A stretch of DNA of 64,000 nt from assembly GCF_015706575.1 (NCBI RefSeq), contig NW_024037047.1:6204632-6268631 (forward strand). Direction: 5' to 3'. Position numbers and translations under genes: made by a program. The notes under the pieces were generated by a model. The model saw only the letters and a program-made list of their open reading frames with translations. It was not told where the DNA came from and did not search any database. The stretch's first letter is position 1. Each line of letters opens with the position of its first letter. Positions 23,835-34,046 of this stretch are shown here, one piece after another. The DNA comes from Patiria miniata. Taxonomy: Eukaryota; Echinodermata; Asteroidea; Valvatida; Asterinidae.

Positions 23835-25316
23835 ATGGATACTCTGCAGTCCAAAGAGTACTTGACGTATCTGCCACAGGAAATTAAGGAGCACATATTT
23901 CGCCATCTGACAGCTACAGATCTCTGTCACGTGGCATTATGTAATCGAATCTTGAGAGAGGCTGCCAATCGAGATACAATATGGCGCCCTCTTTGTCGAA
24001 AGAAAGGATGGGAACGCTACGGCACAATCTGCGATCTTTGCAAGGAGCCTCCTTTTGAACCTACCTCACAAGATGAAAAGACGGGCGTAGGGGGCGTTCC
24101 CACATTCCCTGGTGATGCAGTTGTAACCGGTTCAGACTGGCCAGGACTGGTTGATACATGTAAATGGAAGGAGGTTTACATGAAAGCATGCCACCTGGAA
24201 GAAAACTGGAGGAACCATCGCTTCTACACCACGTCATTGGCTTTGTGGTCAAGTGGTGGAGACAGTATGGCTTGTGAGGGAGAATGTCTAGCTGTCGGCT
24301 CAGATGACGGTACTTTGGAGATCTGGGATTTGGCCGGCGCGAAACGTCATCCCCGCATTGAACACGAAATTAGCCTGATTGACACTTCCGACACTTTGAA
24401 GATGAAGGACGGCATCATAGCTGCAGGATGCAGCGACGGTAAGATTCGTACCTACTCCGCCCAGACTGGAAAGCAGCTGCAAGTCATGTCGGGGCATCGT
24501 CTGGCCGTGTCTCGTCTCTTCCTTGACGGAGACTCAGTTGTTAGTGTTGCTCATCCACAGTTTCCAGTTTATGAAGTATACGAGGACAGTGACATACGGG
24601 TCTGGAGTGCTGCAAACGGTGCCTCTCTCTGTATCCTACAGAGTGGCCACGAAGCGACAAGATTGCTTCACCTGGACTACAAGGACAAGATCGTAGCTGG
24701 TGCGTACAGCGACAACAAAATTTGTATATGGGATGCACGCAATGGTTCTTGCATGCAACAAATTGTTTGTGACATGGAACACCTGGCTTCCTGCAATTTA
24801 GGAGATGGTATCGTCATCGGCACATTCAAAGATTTCCTTGTGAAGATATGGGAACTTCAATATGGGGAATGCATCAAGACATTTGATTTACATCCTTTTC
24901 AAGGGATCCAGCCGAGTGAAATCCCTTTCGACGGCCACGATGAAGAGGCACACTACAAGTTCATTGACGGTTTGCTTGTTGTAGTTACACTACTTCATGG
25001 ATTTTACATTGTGAATTTGGACGGGCAGCGACTCTTGAGAGACTCTCGTCGCCATGTGAAACCTGTCTGTTTGAAGGGCAACAAGCTGCTTATATGGAGC
25101 CGTGAAACATGTAGATACGAGCTGTGGACGATTGACCCCGTGCGCATGGATGATAGGTACGAGGTACAAGGCAGTTCCAAGACTAAAGCATCATCACAAC
25201 ATCGTAAAGAAACGCAACGGCCACGTGCTTGGATGAGCGATACCAAACTCATCTTTCAGGGGCGGTTAATATCGAACAGCCCAGCTACCTACATTTCCGT
25301 CCATCACTACTGGTGA
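23835..25316 (+). CDS. F-box/WD40 protein B (SCF receptor)
   Basis: 493 aa from ATG 23835 (AACGATGG), chosen because it aligns with the MDTLQS start of gene A; an in-frame ATG at 23811 would add eight residues. A 3' splice site (TGCTGTTTACAG, 23803) lies 31 bases upstream of 23835. F-box residues about 10-52 (LPQEIKEHIFRHLTATDLC), the pair ICDLCKEPPF, the linker DWPGLVDTCKWKEVY and ENWRNHRFY, then WD40-like blades (GTLEIWDL, SAQTGKQLQVMSGH, DSDIRVWSAANG, SDNKICIWDARNG, FLVKIWEL) and the ending VHHYW. The variable loop before DSDIRVW reads HPQFPVYEVYE. AATAAA signals at about 25790-25835 fit a 3' UTR of roughly 500 bases. No TATA/CRE promoter block like that of genes C to G was found, but the downstream 5' UTR block (ACTGACTGTC, CAAGTGGCTACCTT) is present at 23610-23660. 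Confidence 0.93.
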   Translation: MDTLQSKEYLTYLPQEIKEHIFRHLTATDLCHVALCNRILREAANRDTIWRPLCRKKGWERYGTICDLCKEPPFEPTSQDEKTGVGGVPTFPGDAVVTGSDWPGLVDTCKWKEVYMKACHLEENWRNHRFYTTSLALWSSGGDSMACEGECLAVGSDDGTLEIWDLAGAKRHPRIEHEISLIDTSDTLKMKDGIIAAGCSDGKIRTYSAQTGKQLQVMSGHRLAVSRLFLDGDSVVSVAHPQFPVYEVYEDSDIRVWSAANGASLCILQSGHEATRLLHLDYKDKIVAGAYSDNKICIWDARNGSCMQQIVCDMEHLASCNLGDGIVIGTFKDFLVKIWELQYGECIKTFDLHPFQGIQPSEIPFDGHDEEAHYKFIDGLLVVVTLLHGFYIVNLDGQRLLRDSRRHVKPVCLKGNKLLIWSRETCRYELWTIDPVRMDDRYEVQGSSKTKASSQHRKETQRPRAWMSDTKLIFQGRLISNSPATYISVHHYW

Positions 25317-27540
25317 AAGAATCAGAACGTTCAATGTCAGATTGATGGTTGTCTGATGATGACATACGTGATGTTGATAGAGATGTACACCTTGGCGTTT
25401 GTGATGGCGGCTATGACATTTTATTTTATGTCTTCTTCTAAACCAACCGCTTGCATAACCACGTCCATTTTGGTCGTTTGGAAAAATGAGCATGGCAGAC
25501 GTTTGTGTACAATATAACACACGAGTTGAGACTTGAATATACAGACAACAGTCCACCTGTTAGGATGCAAAGGAGACCTTTGCAGTATATGCAACGCACG
25601 TGCCTTTGTTTACTATCTTTATAACTAATGATATTAAGAGTGACGGTGGTATGTTGATGATGCTGCAGATGATGTTTTTATTGTATAATCTTATTCATGT
25701 ATGCAGCATAATGACTATACATATAGATACATTGAAGAACTATTCATACAACTTCGGCCTGTTGGATCTAAAATCGAAAATATTGCATTGAATAAAATAA
25801 AGGGCATGGATGCATGAAAGCTGGACAATGTAAATAAACGACACTTGAGCATCGCAAATGTTACTTTCAGGCATAGATTTGGAATCAGGGGAAACATGTC
25901 AAAAACTAAACAACACTAAATATGTACCCCAAGGCGTGGCCTCAGTTATCAGTTATTTTTGTTTTCGTTTTCAGTAATCAGCGATTGTACAACTTCTTAC
26001 TCATATTATGCAAGGCGTGATTTTATCTCATGAGTACTGTCATATCATATAATCTAAAAACGAACCCTACTCGGACAACAATTTCTCCATCATTGTTATG
26101 CACCGTGTGATGTGTAAAATTGACTTTCTGTGATCTTATAGAGAGGGCACCCTTGATACAGGGCAAACGTTCACAGTTGAGAAAGGAATTTAAAAAATAT
26201 AGTTTAGCAAAATGCTTACTTGTACTTAATTGTACCCCTCTATCTACTGTAATAGTTCGCAGGTTTCTGTTTCACCGAGAATAATTAGTTTATCTGTACT
26301 AACATTTTACAGGAGGAATTGCGCTTACAATTAAATAGTTTCAAATATTTAATAGTCAAGTCATTTTCATTGATATCTTTGTCCTTGGTTTGCAACGGTT
26401 TGAAGTGTTATTGGTCCGTCAACAGTGTTCCCCAAAACGAAAGTGACCGAATTATTATGTTTAAACATCATGTGGTTCGCTCCATTTCATAAAAATAACA
26501 GGGATGAAGAACTTGTTTATTGACTAGTAACTGTGAACATTTCAGGTAATTTAGATACTCTATTCCCAAGTTATGTCCATTTTGACAAGGAGATTACAAA
26601 ATTACACTGTCCACTGATCATTTATCGCGCTACGAACCGGAAAGTAGACCCACCACGTATTATGAAACATTGACGTTGTTGCACTTCCACGAACGAACGA
26701 AAATTGCAAAGGAAAACGGACAGAAATCGCCATCAATATTTCAGGGGAAAAAAAGACAAAATCTGACAGGAAGAACAGTGTTTCAGTCTTTACTCAAAAT
26801 TATTAAAATTTCACTTGTAGTTGAATGACTACTTGAATCTGTAATTCTCACACAGTTTGCAATAGCTCCCAATAGCATTCCATGGACAGCTATAAAAATG
26901 GTTATTTTAGTAAAACATGCACAACGCTGATAACATTTCATTAGAGATGAGTGGAAGAACATACTCTTTAAAGACATACTTTATTGGTGTGTCATAATTG
27001 ACAACTTAAAAAAATGATTATAAGAATCATAATAATTCCAGGTCACTTTCTTTTTGACTCATCCTGTACAACTCGTTCTTGTAAATTCAGTGTCCCACGT
27101 AGAACAATGGGAAAGTCAATGCAAAAAAAACCAATCTAAATCTAATGTATTTTCAACTCCAAATTATTTTGTGACGACCTGAAGCCGCGTACCCGAGTTT
27201 TTGGAAGTCAAAGTTTACACAAGAAATCATGAAGTGTAAAATAAAATATCTGTTTTGCGACCAATATATCTGCTGTCATGCATGTTTAAATACAACCGAC
27301 TGTGAGACTGTGTTACTAGGGGTGTCTCGGGGAACTGGAGAATCATTGTCAGACTGCATATCTAACAAGCAACTCTTTTTGCTAGCTTAGCAAGGCCAAC
27401 AGAAATAGTCATGCAAGCTGTGTTTTATCTGCCAAAGAGCCAGTCACCGTTTCCCACCGGTTCCCAGTCATCCTAACCAGTGAAACCATTCGTCTGTAGC
27501 ATATCCAGTCTAGATTGCGTGCAAATCTTGCTGCCGACAT
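25317..27540. other. 3' flank of gene B and 5' flank of gene C
   Basis: After the gene B 3' UTR come blocks shared by all later units: GGACAACAATTTCTCCATCAT (about 26077), GAGAGGGCACCCTTGATACA (26141), TGTCCTTGGTTTGCAACGG (26380), CCTGAAGCCGCGTACCCGAG (27178), ACCAATATATCTGCTGT (27262) and GTGAGACTGTG (27301). They mark the repeat unit of the array. A possible TE with AT-rich content lies at about 26560-27060; nothing coding. Confidence 0.6.
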
Positions 27541-27580
27541 GCCTTTCGTTTTGAATAATGGCAACTAATCCGATGTGTAT

Positions 27581-27618
27581 TAAAAAGGGTGACGTCAGTA
27601 GATCGCTTTCAGTTTGCC
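27581..27618 (+). promoter_or_regulatory. Putative core promoter of gene C
   Basis: TAAAAAGGG (a weakened TATA), TGACGTCA (a perfect CRE) and TTTCAGTTTGCC (initiator-like; predicted start A at 27611) stand in the same order and spacing as at the other units. An AATAATGG motif lies about 30 bases upstream. The order and the 30-base TATA-to-A distance support a Pol II start here. Confidence 0.6.
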
Positions 27619-27847
27619 TAACCGCTATACAAGCACTGTATGGTTCGCGATATGTAGGTGTATATGTATATGGGTGTATTTCCTCCATTGAAAACTTCAG
27701 TGCCATGTGAATACACGTCCCTAACTGAACGTGGTGTTGTTCATGCTTTGCTGTTACATTTGACAAAATGTAGCTAATACTTTCGATAAATATTGTTGAT
27801 TTTGCTGTTGACAGATATATCGCTGTGAGTGGATTTGTCGGATAGCA

Positions 27848-29332
27848 ATGGCTACTTCTCAGGCTGAAGTAAACTTGACTGACCTGCCACAGGAACTTAA
27901 GGAGCACATATTTTGCCATCTGACAGCTACAGATCTTTGTCACTTGGCATCATGTAGTCGAATCTTGAAAGAATCGACCAATCAAGATGCCCCGTGGCGC
28001 TTTCTTTGCCGAAAGAAAGGATGGGAGCGCTATGGCACAACCTGTGATCTTTGCAAAGAACCTCCGTTTAAACCTACCTCACTAAGTCAAGAGACTGGCG
28101 AAGGCGGCGTTCCCACATTCCCGGTCGATGCTGTTGTGACCGGTTCAGACTGGCCTGGACTGGTGGATACATGTAAATGGAAGGAAGTTTACATGAAAGC
28201 GAGGCACCTGGAAGAAAACTGGAAGAACAAGCGCTTCTACACCGCGTCATTGGAATTATATCCATTCAGAGATGGACAAAGAAGTGATTTTAACCCCCGA
28301 GTGTGCAACGTAACATATGAAAAACACTGTGTAGCTGCCGGTAAATCAAATAGTACTTTAGAGATCTGGCATATGTCCAGCGGAAAAGGTCAACTCATCC
28401 AAGTAGACATCAGTGAATCTCCAGACGCACTGAAGATGAAGGATGGCATCATAGCTGCAGGATGCAAGGACGGTAAGATTCGTACTTACTCCGCCCAGAC
28501 TGGAGAGCAGCTGCAAGTCATGTCGGGGCACAGTCTGGCCGTGTATCATCTCTTCTTCGATGGAGAGACGATCGTTAGTGTTGCTCGAGCTGGGAAGTTT
28601 AACCGTTTCAAACGTTTTAATAATGAAGAGTATGAACGGAGTGGCATACGGGTCTGGAGTGCTGCAAACGGCACCTCTCGCTGTATCCTACAGAGTGGCA
28701 ACGAAGCGACAAGCTTGGTTCACCTGGACTACAAGAACAAGATCGTAGCTGGTGCGTACAGCAACAACAACATTCGCATATGGGATGTAAGCAGTGGTTC
28801 TTGCATGCAGGAAATCGATCGTGGTATGAACAAGCTGACTTTCTGCCATCTTGGGGATGGTATTGTCATCGGTGCTTCCGAGAAGCTTATCGTGAAAATA
28901 TGGGAACTCAAATCTTCGGTGTGCATCAAGACATTAGATGTTCTTAAATGGCTCCCGCCTAATTCAAACGTTTCTCGTGAAGAAGTTTACTTCAGGTTTG
29001 GCGGTGACGAGTTGCTTGCTGTAGCGACATTGTACAATGGGTTTTTCATTATGACCGTGAGTGGGGAACGACTCTTTACATGTCCTTCTAGCAAGGGCGC
29101 ACCTGTCATTTGGAAGGGTAATAAGCTGCTGGCATGGAGCATGAAGACAAAGAGGTACCAACTGCAGATCATTGACCCCACGGAACGCGAGGATAGTGAG
29201 GCACACGACAGTGCCAGGACATTGCAAGACCTTGATGAAACGCTGTTGGCTTGTGCTAGGATGAGCAATACCGAATTGCTCCTTTTTGTACAGCAGGAAT
29301 CTCCGCATGTTTTCGTTCGCTACTACTGGTGA
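27848..29332 (+). CDS. F-box/WD40 protein C (SCF receptor)
   Basis: 494 aa, single coding exon; ATG 27848 in AGCAATGG, 33 bases after a splice acceptor (TTTTGCTGTTGACAG, 27814). F-box at about 9-50 (LPQELKEHIFCHLTATDLCH), TCDLCKEPPF, linker WPGLVDTCKWKEVYMK and ENWKNKRFY, then WD40-like blades (STLEIWHM, GKIRTYSAQTGEQLQVMSGH, GIRVWSAANG, NNNIRIWDVSSG, LIVKIWELKS) and the end VRYYW. Variable loop: RAGKFNRFKRFNNEEYERSG, close to gene D. One blade has WH instead of WD. The 5' UTR region upstream lacks the conserved donor block of genes D, E and G, so its transcript must start or splice differently. The proteins of C and D are the closest pair after E and G. Confidence 0.93.
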   Translation: MATSQAEVNLTDLPQELKEHIFCHLTATDLCHLASCSRILKESTNQDAPWRFLCRKKGWERYGTTCDLCKEPPFKPTSLSQETGEGGVPTFPVDAVVTGSDWPGLVDTCKWKEVYMKARHLEENWKNKRFYTASLELYPFRDGQRSDFNPRVCNVTYEKHCVAAGKSNSTLEIWHMSSGKGQLIQVDISESPDALKMKDGIIAAGCKDGKIRTYSAQTGEQLQVMSGHSLAVYHLFFDGETIVSVARAGKFNRFKRFNNEEYERSGIRVWSAANGTSRCILQSGNEATSLVHLDYKNKIVAGAYSNNNIRIWDVSSGSCMQEIDRGMNKLTFCHLGDGIVIGASEKLIVKIWELKSSVCIKTLDVLKWLPPNSNVSREEVYFRFGGDELLAVATLYNGFFIMTVSGERLFTCPSSKGAPVIWKGNKLLAWSMKTKRYQLQIIDPTEREDSEAHDSARTLQDLDETLLACARMSNTELLLFVQQESPHVFVRYYW

Positions 29333-29538
29333 AAGAATCAAATCGTTCAATGTCAGAGTGATGGTTGTGAGATGATGACGTGTGACATCGATGAGAATGT
29401 GCATGTTAGGGCTTGTGACATGATGGTTTAGGACACGTATTTGGCTCGTAATCAACCGCTTCCATAATGGGCTGATCCAGTGAGCCCCTCCTACTGCGCA
29501 CGTGGGCAAATTATCACGTGCTCCTCTCTAATGCCACA

Positions 29539-29847
29539 CAAGGGCGGATCCAGAACACAATTTTTTTTTTGGGGGGGGGAGGGCCAAAAAAATGTGGGTC
29601 CCCCAAAAAAGTGGGTCAAAAAAATTTGGCGTGGGGTTCGGGGCCCGCCTAAGGGCCCCTAAAATTTGTTGGACTCAGTCTAGATGCTCTGTGGTGTGAT
29701 CTGAGGCAATTTCTGACCACTTTGAGGAAAAGATGGTGGTGTACTCATTGCCTGCCTTTATTGCGATGTCTCATAAAAAAAAATTGGTTTCGTTTGGGGG
29801 GGGGGGGGCAAGGCCCCCTTTGGCCCCCCCCCCCCCATCCGCCCTTG
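29539..29847. mobile_element. hAT-type MITE, GGATCCAG family, copy 1
   Basis: Ends CAAGGGCGGATCCAG and its short inverse CCGCCCTTG with a perfect 8-bp target duplication ATGCCACA (29531-29538 and 29848-29855). The interior carries GTGTGATCTGAGGCAATTTC and AAGATGGTGGTGTACTC, plus G and C runs. The second copy is at 43306-43634. Confidence 0.88.
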
Positions 29848-29989
29848 ATGCCACACTGCATTTTCCTGCCGCGCGTCATACGCACGTGCACGCATGTCGG
29901 ACTTTTGTGCACGCAAGTCGGACATAAATCACGGCTGTGATTGGTCAGAATGGGGCGGTGCTTACTGGATCGGTCCATTAGGCCACATA

Positions 29990-30400
29990 CAATTGGTCAT
30001 TTGCGAGATAGAAAACTATTTATCGTTTCAGCACAGTGTAAGATACTTGAGACTTGACTATAGAAAACATTCAACATGGTGTTTTTCAAGAGAGACTTTT
30101 CCTCAACTTTGAGGGATGATACAAAACTTGCCTTAGAAGAGTTCACTGAAGTATCCATGCAGGTTGTGCAGTATTTGTTACTGATGTAATTAAGAATGGT
30201 TGTGGTGATGCATATGACTCTGAGGACAATGTTTTTGTTATACATTTCCCTCATGTGCAGCATAACTAGAGATAATACATGTAGAGTCATTTAAAAGAGT
30301 TCCAACAGTAGCCATAAAACTCCAGCCTGTGGAACCAAAACCTGAAATAAATTGTAAAAATAAAGGTGGTGGATGCGTGAAAGCTGTGCAGGGTAAAACC
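29990..30400 (+). other. 3' UTR-like flank of gene C
   Basis: Blocks shared with the regions after genes B, E and F: CATTCAACATGGTGTTTTTC (30068), ATTAAGAATGGTTGTGGTGATG, GGAACCAAAACCTGAAAT, and AATAAA at 30344 and 30359 followed by GGTG-TGCATG-like sequence. These AATAAA sites are the likely poly(A) signals of the unit. Confidence 0.5.
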
Positions 30401-30790
30401 ACAAGACTTGTTCGTGGGGAAAACATTATAAAATATTTCCACATATAATCCAAAGAGATGGATTTTGTATTCGGATTATTTTTTTTTTAGTAATTAACTG
30501 TAACACAGATGTTCGAAGATAAGGCCTATTTATACTGCATAATTTGCTATACATGTATATAGAACACGATTAGATTAGATTTGATTTGATTGATTGATAA
30601 ATATTAAATGTTTAATGTAGACTTGGATAAAATTACCAATGATGAAAATACCGTACCGTATGTTTATCATGTAGGATACGTGCAGGTAATATGAGACTGC
30701 AGGTAATATCATTATGGGACTCACTCGGAACTGATATAAAAAGATGTTTAGGGGATGAGGTCAGTTCTTGACATATTTAGGATGCTTATA

Positions 30791-30966
30791 GCCTTGGTCG
30801 AGGCGTTCGTCATTATTCTTCCGTACGCGGTAAAACGATCAGCCGCGGCATATCCTCGCTATGCATGCAGTGCATTAAAAATACAGCGCGAACAGCGACC
30901 GCATTATGCGGCCACTTTTTTATGCAAATCAGTTGGACCCGAGCGAACGCCTTGGTTCAATCGTCC
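30791..30966 (+). mobile_element. MITE, copy in direct orientation
   Basis: A block of about 175 bases with inner inverted ends (CCTTGGTCGAGGCGTTCG facing CGAACGCCTTGGTTCAA). It is repeated in inverse at 31335-31497, making a large hairpin with a loop of about 370 bases. Confidence 0.65.
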
Positions 30967-31334
30967 TAGTGAGGTTTTGGGGGTGGTGCCTTTTATGCTA
31001 TTAGCCTAAGCTGACCTTAAAGGTCGTTTTCTTATTGGTCGACGATCGTTGCGTAGACATTTGCATAATAGTTAATAGTTTGCGAGCGGTGTGGCGAGAC
31101 ATGTACTGCACATAAAACACACACTTGTGTGTCGACGTCTCACATTACACACAACGCCAATGCACAACAAATGTGATTAATAAGACGTCCGCAAAAGGCA
31201 AAGAGCTGCAAACAATTTGATGACGTGAGGATTTACCAAGGTGTGATTGGACAAACTTATCTGTATTCGCATACGAGGTCGTGCACTAGAAATCCAGCGC
31301 AAAATAAAGAAAAACATAAGCTTTCGCCGACGAT

Positions 31335-31497
31335 TTAACCAAGGCGTTCGATCGGGTCCAACTGATTTGCATAAAATAGTGGCCGCATGAGGTCGCTGTT
31401 CGCGCTCTATTTTTAATGCACTGCATGCATAGCGAAAATATGCCGCCGATTGTTTACCGCGTACGGACGAATAATGACGAACGCCTTGACCAAGTGT
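31335..31497 (-). mobile_element. MITE, copy in inverted orientation
   Basis: Inverse of 30791-30966: shared stretches include GGTCCAACTGATTTGCATAA, TTTAATGCACTGCATGCATAGCG and ACCGCGTACGG. Differences are scattered, so the two insertions are not fresh. Confidence 0.65.
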
Positions 31498-31738
31498 AAA
31501 CCGGGGAGAGCAAAATAAATTAGTTTCAAAATGTGTCACTCTCCTCACAACCGAGTGGTTCCACTAAATAATTTGGGTGGAGCAAAGTTGTCTGGTTGTC
31601 TCAATATATCTCAAAATATTTTATTTACAGCACAATTTAATTAATTTCAAAAATATGAGACAATGTATATACAAATTTATATCAGGTGTTTACAATTGAA
31701 TGATAGTATAAAGAACTTTGTTATTTTTGAACGAGTCA

Positions 31739-31796
31739 AAATGAACGAGTTTCAATGAACGGGTCTAAATGAACGGGTCCAAATGAACAACAGTCA
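31739..31796 (+). repeat. Short tandem repeat, about 15 bp
   Basis: Four imperfect copies of AATGAACGGGTC(T/C)AA. No function is evident. Confidence 0.7.
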
Positions 31797-31799
31797 ATG

Positions 31800-33480
31800 A
31801 GGGAATAATACAGCGATGTGCCGTCTTATCCAAAGATCTGAAATTATATACAAACAATAAATCACTAATGAATTATGTGAAAAATAATGTTTAAATCAAT
31901 GTACATTATTATATCCAGAATCATTTGGGAAGACACTGATTTCCTTATTTACAAATCCAAGAATATTTTTTATCAATCCATCAATAAGTGAAACTTTTTA
32001 CCACGTTGCCCAAATAGAAGAATTATTCGAAATGGCAACCATGCAAGAATAAGAATATTTGTAATGCAATTTTATTTCCTAAATTAAAAATGAACTGTTC
32101 ACCAAATACTGTTGTAAAGTAATGAAGTATGAATATCGACCATGCTCTAATAACAAATTTCAGAATGATAGCACTTTAAAGAAAACCAATATGTTGTGAT
32201 CATGAAATAAAGCAACACTAATTAAAGGTAAAGTTTGTGTGTTCATGTTGCAAAAGATACAAATAACTTTGTTTCCAAAGGAAAATGTAGACTCTGGAAA
32301 ATACAATAAATGTGAACATTGTTTTCCAGAGTTATAAACAAATATTAAAGAGTAGGAAATGTGATGAATATTCTTAAGCATTAAATACAGTCAACAGAAA
32401 ATCCTTCATTGCCATGCTACTCATGGTAATTTAGTGAATCATACGGGAATTGTTGACTCACTAAATAATGTAATGTCACGACAAACAGATTTAATTCAAC
32501 AGTTATTATTTTCTAAAAGTCGTGATCGCAAATGTCTGTTTCCGGCCGTGTTTGTTTTGACGGTCTTAATATCTGGCATTATAAAGAAACATACAAAAGA
32601 CCAGGTTGTTGCATAAAATGACTGTTGCATAAAATGACTGGCATAAAAAGATTGTAGCATAAAAAGTTAACTAACACACAACATAGGCGTAGCCAGCGGG
32701 GGTAAGGGGGGTATTCCCCCCCCCCCCAATATTTTGTAAAGACTGCCTTTTTCCATTCAAATGCCTTTTTTTCAACTGGCTGTAATGTCTCACGTAGAAC
32801 AATGAAAAATCAGTGGTAGTAAAAATACTAAATCTAACATGTTTTTAACTGTATAATATTTTGTGAGGACCTGAAGCCACGTACCTCAGTTTTGGAAGTC
32901 TAGGTTTATATAAGAAATGTTGAAATATTAATAAATTGTCTGAGTTGCGACCAATATACCTGCTGTTTCCAAGTACATGTTCAAATACAACTTAGGCCTA
33001 CCATGAGACTGTATGATTAGGGGTGACTCAGTATTTGTTGTGAGGGAACTGAATGATCATTGGCAGACTGTATATTATCTAATCTAACAAAAGAAATAAG
33101 TTTTGAACTATTTGGGCATAAACCATTTTTAGAACTGTTTGGGCATACCCTGGGTAAAGAAATGAAATAAATAAACAAACAAGTAACTGTATTCGCTAGT
33201 TCAGCAAGGCCGAGCAGTGTTACCATCATCATGACCAAAGCAAATCGTCAAACAAGCTGTGTTTGTATCTGCCAAAGAGACACACTACGCTGTTACCCAA
33301 AGGCCAACTTTTCGTAACCTCAGCCAAGTAAAACCATTCGTCCGTAACATATTCAGTCTAGATTTTAATATGCTGTTGCCAGACAGCTGAAAAATGGTAC
33401 AAATGCTTGGTAGGCCTTTAGCAGGCTGGCTGATTTTTGTCCCGATATTGTGTGCAAATCTGGCCACCGACATGCATTTT
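31800..33480. other. Intergenic, 5' flank of gene D unit
   Basis: Starts AT-rich with no gene. From about 32785 the array flank blocks return: TGTCTCACGTAGAACAATG, GACCTGAAGCCACGTACCTC, ACCAATATACCTGCTGTTTCC and TGAGACTGTATGATTAGGGG. A truncated hAT-like end (GGCGTAGCCAGCGGGGG with C run) lies at about 32686-32730. Confidence 0.5.
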
Positions 33481-33514
33481 TTTTTAACAATGGAAACTAT
33501 AGTCAGTTCTGAAT

Positions 33515-33550
33515 TATAAAGGGTGACTTCAGGATCGCTTTCATGTTTGC
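33515..33550 (+). promoter_or_regulatory. Putative core promoter of gene D
   Basis: TATAAAGGG at 33515, a degraded CRE (TGACTTCA), then TTTCATGTTTGCC with predicted start near 33543, 28 bases after the TATA. AACAATGGAAAC sits about 27 bases upstream. Confidence 0.65.
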
Positions 33551-33860
33551 CTAACAGAAATACCGCTATGCAAACACTAGGTTCAAGATAAGTACATGTA
33601 GGTATGTGTGGCCGTATTTTCTCCATTGCAAAGCTCAGTGCCATGTTAATACAAGCTCCTAACCGAACTTAGTGTTGACGGAAAGCATTTCTTCATCTTT
33701 TGCTGGTCAAATATCAGGCAAGTGTTCTCTCACTGATCAACTGACTGTCATCTGTAATTTACGACTAGTGGTTACCTTTCTCGTTGAAATATCGTCACTA
33801 AATGTGATTTGCTCAGATCTGCGATCATCTTTACTGGGCTTGCCTAGTCTTGTGATTACG

Positions 33861-34013
33861 GTCAGTTGGATTGATCGTTTGTTTGATTGAATGAGAATTA
33901 TTATGTTTTGCATCAAGATTATATCAACATGTTCGTGATATGTTGTTAGTTTCGGCACATAAAAAAGTTACACTCAATGATTCGATCAATATTGTTGATT
34001 TTGTTGTTTACAG
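33861..34013 (+). other. 5' UTR intron of gene D
   Basis: The donor ATTACG/GTCAGT aligns with the GTAAG donors of E and G but is weaker. The acceptor TTGTTGTTTACAG ends at 34013. Intron of 153 bases, spliced 33 bases before the start codon. Confidence 0.55.
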
Positions 34014-34046
34014 ATATATTGCTGTAGTTGGACTTGTCGGATAGCA

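Noticed and set aside
29733-29978. Gly/Pro-rich open frames
   Set aside because: They arise from G and C homopolymers inside a hAT MITE with a perfect target duplication.
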